A DNA stretch of 64,000 bases from Sphaerisporangium krabiense (GTDB taxonomy: Bacteria > Actinomycetota > Actinomycetes > Streptosporangiales > Streptosporangiaceae): the NCBI RefSeq assembly GCF_014200435.1, contig NZ_JACHBR010000002.1, forward strand, positions 610,501-674,500. The letters are read 5' to 3'. The position numbers and the translations under genes were made by a program. This document shows, in pieces, positions 25,850 through 32,717 of this stretch. The notes beneath the pieces are model-generated. The model saw only the letters and a list, made by a program, of their open reading frames with translations. It did no database searches and was not told where the DNA came from. The stretch's first letter is position 1. Each line of letters opens with the position of its first letter.

Positions 25850-26161
25850 TCAGGCAGCACTGATGCCGGCGCTTGCGGCACGCCGCATGCGACGACGACG
25901 CTCGGACGCGCGCTCGTCCTCGTTGAGCCCGCCCCACGTGCCGTACTTCTCGGGACGTGAGAGGGCGTAGTCGAGGCACTCCGCGCGGACAGGGCACTGG
26001 GCGCAGATGGCCTTGGCCTTGCGCTCGCGGATGTCGCGCTCCGGCTGACGCTCACCGTCAGGACCGAAGAAGAGCACAAGGTCCTCTCCCCGGCACGCGG
26101 CATCATCCTGCCAACCCCAGCTGGGGCGCGGGCGGGCGATCTGCCGACGTACCTGAGACAT
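25850..26161 (-). CDS. WhiB family iron-sulfur transcriptional regulator
   Basis: The 103-residue WhiB-like protein has the four cluster Cys (DDAACRGED, then ICAQCPVRAEC), the GTWGG turn, and a basic C-terminal tail (RASERRRRMRRA) that contacts DNA. These proteins bind a [4Fe-4S] cluster and region 4 of the main sigma factor. The ATG at 26161 has AAGGTGG seven bases upstream. The paralogue cannot be fixed from this sequence alone. Transcription is from its own upstream region, beyond a strong hairpin that isolates it from the iron-regulated gene at its 5' side. Confidence 0.95.
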   Translation of the reverse strand: MSQVRRQIARPRPSWGWQDDAACRGEDLVLFFGPDGERQPERDIRERKAKAICAQCPVRAECLDYALSRPEKYGTWGGLNEDERASERRRRMRRAASAGISAA

Positions 26162-26258
26162 GAGAAACCACCTTAGGTGAGATGTATTCGGTGTTTGTGC
26201 CGCTTTGGACGCGTATGACGTCCCTCGTTCCAACGCCGAATAAGCCCGTGGTGTTCCC

Positions 26259-26279
26259 GGGCCCCTATAGGGGCCCCTA
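26259..26279 (-). terminator. Nested palindromes ending the sucrase/ferredoxin gene
   Basis: GGGCCCCTATAGGGGCCC (26259-26276) is a perfect 18-bp palindrome, and TAGGGGCCCCTA (26268-26279) is a second, mutually exclusive one that includes the stop codon. They would terminate the gene that ends at 26277 and insulate whiB. Confidence 0.65.
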
Positions 26280-27188
26280 GGTCAGCGCGGGCGTGCCGCA
26301 CTGGAGAAGCTCCAGCGCCGCCCGCCTGTAGGTCATGATCGTCTCGGCGCACGCCATGCCGCACGGCGCGAACACCGTGCGTTCGACCACAACCCGGAAC
26401 CGGACGTCCCCATGGCGCACGATCGCCTCGGTGACGTCACCGTCCGACCTGGTGGATTCCACGGCCACTCCGCCTACCGACAGCTCGCCCGTATGTGCCC
26501 GGACGAAATGCTCGGCGGCCTGCGATGGCTCAGGGATGCCTGCGCGTCCCCGGAAACGGTCGAGGACGACCTCGCCGCGCCGGTACGCGTTTGCCGCCGC
26601 GATCGCGGCAGCCTGAGACATGCTGCCGTAGTAAAGCCCGTGTGGCAAGCACACGAGGTTGGCGGCGTATCGATCGCCGCCAACATGAGTGGTTTCCCAC
26701 ACTCTTCCCGGCTGGCTCTCACCCAAAACCCGCGCCAGGGGGAGCCCGAGTCGGGCACAGCACGCATTGCGCTTGGCATGCGTGCAGACCAGGAACACCG
26801 GCTCCTTCACCAGTATGCAGGACTCGGGCACCACTCCGCGCACGAGAGATCCCAGGTCAAGATCTCGGACGTCCTCGAACCGGCCCTCTGCGGCCCACGG
26901 GACCCGGGCCGTGGTATCGGCCACCATCACGTGGCGGGGGATCGCGGTCGCGGTGCGGCGGCCGGGGCGGCGGATGAGCTGCGGGCGGACCCCCAGCTCG
27001 GTCGCGCGGCCGATCAGCGCGTGGACGTCCTCGGGCAGGTCACAGTCGGGAAGGTGGGACTCCCAGGGGCCGGTGTGCTCGATGAGCAGCCAGAACCGGG
27101 CGCCGACCGTCGCGCTCGCGTGCGCCGGCACGGCGCCCGAGTGGCATCCGGCCAGGTGGTCGCACCCCCGAGCCCGGTCCTCCGTCAC
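26277..27188 (-). CDS. Sucrase/ferredoxin-like (thioredoxin-fold [2Fe-2S]) family protein
   Basis: The 303-residue protein belongs to the sucrase/ferredoxin-like family. Key stretches are FLVCTHAKRNACCARLGLPL, WETTHVGGDRYAANLVCLPH and GLYYGSMSQ, which carry the Cys and His ligands of a thioredoxin-like ferredoxin. Additional Cys pairs lie at both ends (RGCDHLAGCHSG, FAPCGMACAET). The GTG at 27188 follows GAAGGGGGATGC. An iron box lies 18 bp upstream, so it is very likely repressed by a DtxR/IdeR-type regulator when iron is sufficient. A role in ferric-siderophore reduction is a reasonable inference from that control, but not demonstrated. Confidence 0.88.
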   Translation of the reverse strand: MTEDRARGCDHLAGCHSGAVPAHASATVGARFWLLIEHTGPWESHLPDCDLPEDVHALIGRATELGVRPQLIRRPGRRTATAIPRHVMVADTTARVPWAAEGRFEDVRDLDLGSLVRGVVPESCILVKEPVFLVCTHAKRNACCARLGLPLARVLGESQPGRVWETTHVGGDRYAANLVCLPHGLYYGSMSQAAAIAAANAYRRGEVVLDRFRGRAGIPEPSQAAEHFVRAHTGELSVGGVAVESTRSDGDVTEAIVRHGDVRFRVVVERTVFAPCGMACAETIMTYRRAALELLQCGTPALT

Positions 27189-27206
27189 GCATCCCCCTTC
27201 GAACAC

Positions 27207-27225
27207 TTAGGTAAGACTAACCTAA
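27207..27225 (-). promoter_or_regulatory. Iron box (DtxR/IdeR/DmdR-type operator)
   Basis: TTAGGTAAGACTAACCTAA matches the 19-bp consensus TTAGGTTAGGCTAACCTAA at 17 positions. It lies just upstream of the sucrase/ferredoxin-like gene and implies iron-dependent repression. Confidence 0.9.
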
Positions 27226-27369
27226 ACGGTCGCGACAGTATCCCGGTCCCCGGACGTCCGTTCCGGCTCCCCTCGGCGTGGTGTGCGCCGGGACGGGTCG
27301 TGTGAGATTAATCACGTTCCCATTTCCCTTGGTTCGCTTGCCGGGCGATCACGCGATGGCTAGGGGCCG

Positions 27370-29121
27370 TCACCGGGACGGGCCACCCCGGCCCGCGTGC
27401 TCCCGCAGCACGCGCTCGGCGGCCGGCAGCGCGACCGCACGGTCCTCGGGGACCAGCCCGAGACGGGTGCGCCGGTCCAGCAGATCGCCCGCGTCCAGCG
27501 CGCCCTCGTGCCGCACCGCCCACACGAGCTCGGCCACCGTCACCCCGGTCGGCAGCGTCCCGGCCGCGGCCGGGTCCCGCAGGGCGATCTAGTGCACCGC
27601 CGCCGCCTCCGCGCCGTACCGCGCGGTCAGCCGGGCCGGCACGCCCGCGCCGGCCCCGCCGCGGGCGCCCACCAGCGGCAGGCGCGCCGTGCGGCTCGGC
27701 GGCGCCGCGGGGAACGCCGCGTCCACCGCGTCGGCCGCCATCGCGCGGTAGGTGGTGAGCTTCCCGCCCACGATCGTCACAACGCCGTCAGAGCCCTTCA
27801 GGACCGCGTGCCTTCGCGAGAGATCGGCCGACCGCCCTTCGCCCGCCAGCAGCGGCCTCAGGCCCGCGTAGGCCCCCGCGACGTCCGCGCGGACGATCGG
27901 CGTCTCCAGGACGGAGTTCAGGACGCCGAGCAGCGCCGCGACGTCCGCCTCCGGCGCCACCGGGACGTCGGGCACCGGCCCGTCCAGCGGCTCGTCGGTC
28001 AGCCCGACGTACACGCGCCCGTCCGGCTGGGGGAGCACCAGCGCGAAGCGCGCCGCCTCGCCGGGGATCGGCACGTGCAGGCCCGCCCGCAGATCGCCCA
28101 GCACGCCGGGGCGCAGCACCAGGTGCGAGCCCAGGGACGGCCGCAGCTCCACCGACGGCGACAGCGTGCCCGCCCACACGCCCGCCGCGTTCACCACCCG
28201 GCGGGCCCGCACCGCGAACGTCTCGCCCGTCAGCTCGTCGCGCAGCTCGGCGCCGTCGCCCGCCAGCGCCAGCGCGCGGCACCGCGTCAGCACGCGCGCG
28301 CCGTACGCGGCCGCCGTCCTGGCGATCGCCACCACCAGCCGCGCGTCGTCCACCACCCGGCCGTCGAACGAGACCAGCCCGCCGCGCAGCCCCCGCGCGC
28401 GCAGGGCCGGCGCCAGGGCCCGGGCGCGCGCGGCCGTCACGCGGGACGGGCCCGGCAGCGCGGAGCGAGGAGTGCCGGCGCAGGCGCGCAGCACGTCGCC
28501 GAGCCGGTACCCGGCCATCAGCGTCGCGGCCTCGCCGCGGGACACCTGCGGGGTCAGCGGCAGCAGGTACGGCTGCGCGCGCACCAGGTGCGGGGCCGTG
28601 CGGGTCAGCAGCACCCCGCGCTCGGCGGCGCTCTCCCAGGCCACCCCGACCTGCCCTCTGGCCAGGTAGCGCAGGCCGCCATGGATCAGCTTGGAGCTCC
28701 AGCGGGAGGTGCCGAACGCCAGGTCATGGGCGTCCACGGCGGCCACCGACAGCCCCCGCGCCGCCGCGTCCAGCGCGACGCCCGCCCCGGTGACGCCGAG
28801 GCCCACCACCAGCAGGTCCACCACGCGCTCGCGGACCTCGGCCAGCTCACGCGCCCGCCGCGCGGCGTTCAGCGAGGAGCCGGGGAGCGCGGGGCGGCAG
28901 GCCGGCGGGTCACCGCGTCCGGCGGAGGCGCCGACGCGGCAGGCGGCGGATGAGTCGGCGGGGAGGTCGTCACGTGGGGCGGAGACTCCGACGCGGCTAT
29001 CGGCGGGTGAGCCCTCGGAAAGGTCGTCGCGTGCGACGGAGGAGTCGACGCGGGAATCGGCGGGTGAGCCCTCGGGCGGATCGTCGTGTCCGGCGGAGGA
29101 GTCGGCGGGGGAACGGGTCAC
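27370..29121 (-). pseudogene. glpD: Glycerol-3-phosphate dehydrogenase interrupted by an in-frame TAG
   Basis: The FAD protein has its dinucleotide fold at VDLLVVGLGVTGAGVALDAA, then GTSRWSSKLIHGGLRYL, FDGRVVDDARL and IVGGKLTTYRAMAADAV, as in GlpD. Reading stops at a TAG (27591-27589) after ...EAAAVH, yet the same frame continues for 72 codons to a TGA at 27370. The continuation encodes the expected C-terminal cap: ELVWAVRHEGALDAGDLLDR, then RTRLGLVPEDRA. So one base change splits an otherwise full-length gene; the truncated 510-residue product would lack the C-terminal domain. A sequencing error (CAG to TAG) is the main alternative. The GTG at 29121 has GAAGGGGGCGAGG upstream but gives an N-terminal extension of about 80 residues made of 19-residue repeats. 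Divergent from the FAD-linked oxidase gene. Confidence 0.85.
28915..29115. repeat. 57-bp tandem repeats in the 5' end of glpD
   Basis: Three and a half degenerate copies with 57-bp period are marked by GACGCGG...CGGCGGGTGA at about 28933, 28990 and 29047. They encode 19-residue units such as DDLSEGSPADSRVGVSAPR in the glpD frame. The unit keeps frame, so the repeats change protein length without breaking it. Confidence 0.75.
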
Positions 29122-29188
29122 GGCCTCGCCCCCTTCCGGCGGACGCCCGGCCGGGCCGACGCGCGCCGGGCGTGTCAAAGTGTAGGGC

Positions 29189-30802
29189 GTGGAGATCCCC
29201 GACACCGCGGCCGAACCGATGCTCTGGTCCGGCTGGGGCGACCCCGCCAAGGCCGCCGGCCTGCCGGAACCGGTGCGCGGCCTGCTGCGCGAGCTGCTCG
29301 GCGTGCGCGAGCCCGCCCGGCCCGCGGCCACGTTCGGCGAGGTCCGGCTGAATCCCCCGGCGCTGACCCCGCAGGCGCTCACGAGCCTGCGCGCGGCCGT
29401 CGGCGACGGGCACGTCCGCGCCGACGACGACGCGCGGATCCGCCACACCCGGGGCAAGTCGACTCCCGACCTGCTGCTGATGCGCGCCGGAGACGGCTCC
29501 GACGCCCCCGACGCCGTCGTGCTGCCCGGCTCGCACGCCGAGGTGTGCGAGATCCTGCGCGTCTGCGCGCGGCACAGGATCGCCGTCGTGCCCTTCGGCG
29601 GCGGCACCTCGGTGGTGGGCGGCCTCGTCGCCTCCCGCGACGGGTACGCCGGGGTGATCGCCCTGGACCTGCGCCGGCTCGACCGGCTGCTGTCGGTGGA
29701 CGCCGAGTCCATGGTCGTCCACGTGGAGCCCGGCCTGCGCGGCCCCCAGGCCGAGCGGCTGCTCGCCGGGCACGGGCTGACCCTCGGCCACTTCCCCCAG
29801 TCCTACGAGTACGCCACCCTCGGCGGGTTCGCCGCCGCCCGCTCCAGCGGCCAGGCGTCCTCCGGGTACGGGCGCTTCGACGACATGGTGGTGGGCCTCA
29901 CCGTCGCCACCCCGCGCGGCACGCTGGAGCTCGGGCGGGCGCCCAGGTCGGCGGCGGGCCCCGACCTGCGCCAGCTCGTCCTCGGCTCCGAGGGAGCCTT
30001 CGGGGTGATCACCTCGCTGCGGCTGCGCGCGCGGCGGGCGCCGTCCGAGAAGGCGTACGAGGGCTGGCGCTTCGCCTCCTTCCCCGAGGGCGCCGCCGCG
30101 CTGCGGCGCCTGGCCCAGGAGGGCCCCGCGCCGACCGTGCTGCGCCTGTCGGACGAGACCGAGACCATGGTCGGGCTCGCCAGGCCGGAAGAGATCGGCG
30201 CCCTCCCGTCCGGCGGCGGCTGCCTGGCCGTCCTCGGCTACGAGGGCGAGCCCGGCGAGGTCGCCGCGCTGCGCGAGCGCGCCGCCGCCGCGCTCTCCGC
30301 CCTCGGCGGCGTCCCCCTCGGCCCCGAGCCCGGCGAGGCGTGGGCGCGCGGCCGGTTCGGCGCCCCCTACCTGCGCGACGCGCTGCTGGAGGCCGGCGCG
30401 ACCGTCGAGACGGTGGAGACCGCCTGCTTCTGGTCGGGTGTTCCCCGCCTCTACGACGCCGTGCGCCGGACGCTCGCCGCCGCGCTCGGCACGCCCGGTG
30501 GCGCGGGACCGCTGGTCATGTGCCACATCTCCCACGTGTACGCCACGGGCGCCTCCCTGTACTTCACCGTCGTGACCGCGCAGGCCGCCGACCCGCTCGC
30601 CCAGTGGGCCGCCGCCAAACGCGCGGTCAGCGAGGCGATCGGCCTGGCCGGCGGCACGATCTCCCACCACCACGGCGTCGGCAGGGACCACCGCGACGCC
30701 TACGCCGCCGAGATCGGCGAGATCGGCGTCGAGATACTGCGCGCGGTCAAGGAGCGCCTCGACCCGGAGGGCATCCTCAACCCCGGCGTCCTGATCCCCT
30801 GA
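29189..30802 (+). CDS. FAD-linked oxidase, alkyl-DHAP synthase-like
   Basis: The 537-residue flavoprotein belongs to the VAO/PCMH family and resembles alkyldihydroxyacetonephosphate synthase. It has the PP-loop FGGGTSVVGGL, the HFPQSYEYATLGGFAAARSS, GQASSGYGRFDD FAD-binding region, and the C-terminal cap. The C-terminal His motif is GTISHHHGVGRDH and the ending is LDPEGILNPGVL. The pairing with a glpD homologue on the other strand is also seen in mycobacteria. A leaderless start is likely: the GTG at 29189 has no SD, and TGTAGGG lies just upstream. The natural substrate is unknown; ether-lipid synthesis is only a family association. Confidence 0.9.
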   Translation: MEIPDTAAEPMLWSGWGDPAKAAGLPEPVRGLLRELLGVREPARPAATFGEVRLNPPALTPQALTSLRAAVGDGHVRADDDARIRHTRGKSTPDLLLMRAGDGSDAPDAVVLPGSHAEVCEILRVCARHRIAVVPFGGGTSVVGGLVASRDGYAGVIALDLRRLDRLLSVDAESMVVHVEPGLRGPQAERLLAGHGLTLGHFPQSYEYATLGGFAAARSSGQASSGYGRFDDMVVGLTVATPRGTLELGRAPRSAAGPDLRQLVLGSEGAFGVITSLRLRARRAPSEKAYEGWRFASFPEGAAALRRLAQEGPAPTVLRLSDETETMVGLARPEEIGALPSGGGCLAVLGYEGEPGEVAALRERAAAALSALGGVPLGPEPGEAWARGRFGAPYLRDALLEAGATVETVETACFWSGVPRLYDAVRRTLAAALGTPGGAGPLVMCHISHVYATGASLYFTVVTAQAADPLAQWAAAKRAVSEAIGLAGGTISHHHGVGRDHRDAYAAEIGEIGVEILRAVKERLDPEGILNPGVLIP

Positions 30803-30884
30803 CGTTCGCCCGATCCGTCCGGAAAGCCCGGCGGGTTCGGCGATCCGGTGTGCGGGCGGGGAAGATCATGGCGAAGATAGGGAC

Positions 30885-32525
30885 ATGGTCGATGTGGAAC
30901 GGGCGGCGGAAGCCGGCAGGCGTGCCTCCTCGCGGGTCTCCGAAGAGGGGGCCGGATGGTCCTGCTCGCAGATCGGCACGTTCCAAGCCCTGCGCCCGAG
31001 CCGCACGGGCTTCTCCTGGCTGCGGCCCGCCGTGTTATGGCGCTCGCGCAACGAGATCCTCGCCCAGATCTTCGGCGACCCGTCCAACGAGGTCCGCGCC
31101 CGCTGGATCATGGCGCGCCGGGCGCAGGGCGCCGACGCGGGCTTCCGGATCCGCCCGCCCGTCGGGGACGGCTACAGCTTCCTGATCGTCGGCGACACCG
31201 GCGAGGGCGACGCCTCGCAGTACGCCGTCGTGCCCGGCCTGCTCAAGATCGGCGCGGAGACGTCCTTCGCGGTCATCGCCAGCGACGTCATCTACCCGAC
31301 CGGCTCGGGCAACGAGTACCCCGACAAGTTCTTCCGCCCCTACAAGGACTATCCCGCGCCGATCTACGCGATCCCCGGCAACCACGACTGGTACGACGGC
31401 CTCGGCGGCTTCATGCGCGTCTTCTGCGACGCCCCCGCCCTGGAGGCGCGGGCCGCGGGCTTCTCCCTCTCGCCCGCCGGCCTTCGCGGGCTGCTGTGGA
31501 AGAAGCCGGAGCCCATCGACGAGGCCCGGCTCGCCGCGGCCCGCGCCCTGCGCGCGCGGCCGGAGCAGCGGGCCGCGCAGCCCGCGCCGTACTGGGTGAT
31601 CGAGCTTCCCGGCCTGCTGCTCGTGGGCATCGACACCGGCATCCGCGGCACGCTCGACCGCGAGCAGGGCGAATGGCTGCGCGAGACGTCGCGCGCCGAC
31701 CCCCGTCCCAAGATCCTCATCACCGGCAAGCCGATCTACGACCGCAACACCTACCACCCGTGCCCCATCGACGGCGGCGGCACGGTGGACGACATCGTCA
31801 GGGACCCGGCGTGCAACTACGTCGCGGCGATCGGCGGCGACACCCACAACTACCAGCGCTATCCCGTCGACGTCGGCGGGCGCGTCATCCAGTACGTCGT
31901 CTCCGGCGGCGGAGGCGCGTTCATGCACGCCACCCACACCATCCCCCGGGTCGACGTGGGCGGGGTCCACGAGGACGACTTCCGCTGCTACCCGCTGCGC
32001 GGCGACTCGCTGTCGTTCTACAGCAAGCTCTACCGCCGGCGCCTGCGCATGCGCTGGCTCTACCTCACCCCCGACCAGGGCCTGGTCCTGATGTCCCGCC
32101 AGATCGGCAACACCCCGCCCCGCCGCCCCGGCACCGGCGAGGCCCCCACGGTCGACGGAGACCCCCAGACCCCCCTGGACGGCCAGGACGGCGAGGGCCG
32201 CGACGGGGGCCGGAACGGCGGCGTCGCTTCGGCCGGCCAGCCCGGGTCGCCGCCCGCGCAGGGCCCGGTGAAGATCACGGCGCGCATGAAGTGGGCGGCC
32301 CGCGTGCTCGGCGGCTGGCCGATGCCCTTCCGCCTCCCCGTGGGCCGCACCTTCCACCGCTGGTTCTCGGAGCTCTCCGACTGGGACACCCCGCCCTTCT
32401 TCAAGAGCTTCCTCCACCTCTCGGTCGAGTCAGGCGTCCTCCGCGTCCGCTGCTTCGCCGCGACCGGCTGCCTCGCCCAGGAAATCCAGCCGCCGGTGGA
32501 GGACGAGTTCACGATCCAGCTCTGA
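30885..32525 (+). CDS. Metallophosphoesterase superfamily protein
   Basis: The 546-residue protein has the dinuclear-metal motifs of calcineurin-like phosphoesterases: GDTGEGD (usual GDxG), GNHDW, and GGDTHNYQRY for the distal GxxH-type motif. The expected Asp in the second block appears as IASDVIYPTGSGNEY. The last 170 residues form a separate domain with a Gly/Pro-rich linker (about residues 405-455). No signal peptide is evident. The ATG at 30885 has AGATAGGG upstream. The substrate is not predictable. It is followed by a terminator hairpin and the elaborate structure at 32563. Confidence 0.9.
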   Translation: MVDVERAAEAGRRASSRVSEEGAGWSCSQIGTFQALRPSRTGFSWLRPAVLWRSRNEILAQIFGDPSNEVRARWIMARRAQGADAGFRIRPPVGDGYSFLIVGDTGEGDASQYAVVPGLLKIGAETSFAVIASDVIYPTGSGNEYPDKFFRPYKDYPAPIYAIPGNHDWYDGLGGFMRVFCDAPALEARAAGFSLSPAGLRGLLWKKPEPIDEARLAAARALRARPEQRAAQPAPYWVIELPGLLLVGIDTGIRGTLDREQGEWLRETSRADPRPKILITGKPIYDRNTYHPCPIDGGGTVDDIVRDPACNYVAAIGGDTHNYQRYPVDVGGRVIQYVVSGGGGAFMHATHTIPRVDVGGVHEDDFRCYPLRGDSLSFYSKLYRRRLRMRWLYLTPDQGLVLMSRQIGNTPPRRPGTGEAPTVDGDPQTPLDGQDGEGRDGGRNGGVASAGQPGSPPAQGPVKITARMKWAARVLGGWPMPFRLPVGRTFHRWFSELSDWDTPPFFKSFLHLSVESGVLRVRCFAATGCLAQEIQPPVEDEFTIQL

Positions 32526-32541
32526 TGGCGCTGTGCCTATG

Positions 32542-32560
32542 GCGCGGCCTTCGGCCGCGC
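32542..32560 (+). terminator. Hairpin after the metallophosphoesterase gene
   Basis: GCGCGGCC / GGCCGCGC, an 8-bp perfect stem with a TTC loop, begins 17 bp after the stop codon. Confidence 0.7.
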
Positions 32561-32562
32561 GG

Positions 32563-32663
32563 CGTGAGGGCGCTCTTGAGCCGGTGCTCTTCGGTCGTCG
32601 GGCGCAAGGGATCGTTCCTCACCCTTGCGCCCTCCTCCCTCAGAGCACCGGCGCGCCCTCACG
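32563..32663. repeat. 101-nt element of three stacked 11-bp inverted repeats
   Basis: Three nested perfect stems share one axis. The outer pairs 32563-32573 with 32653-32663 (CGTGAGGGCGC). The middle pairs 32580-32590 with 32642-32652 (GCCGGTGCTCT). The inner pairs 32600-32610 with 32622-32632 (GGGCGCAAGGG). Internal loops of 6+0 and 9+9 nt separate them, with an 11-nt apical loop. It lies between the 3' ends of two convergent genes and codes for nothing obvious. It may be a structured RNA, a mobile palindromic (REP/MITE-like) element, or an elaborate bidirectional terminator. Confidence 0.8.
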
Positions 32664-32676
32664 GGTGGCCAGGAAT

Positions 32677-32696
32677 CCTGAAACCGGGATTTCAGG
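32677..32696 (-). terminator. Terminator of the Ser/Thr kinase gene
   Basis: CCTGAAA / TTTCAGG, a 7-bp perfect stem with a 6-nt loop, lies 22 bp beyond the kinase stop on the minus strand. Confidence 0.55.
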
Positions 32697-32717
32697 GCAG
32701 CTATAGAGGCGAGGGAA

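Noticed and set aside
27589..27591. TAG in glpD as a recoded (pyrrolysine) codon
   Set aside because: No Pyl machinery or context is visible and the gene family does not use it; mutation or base-call error is simpler.
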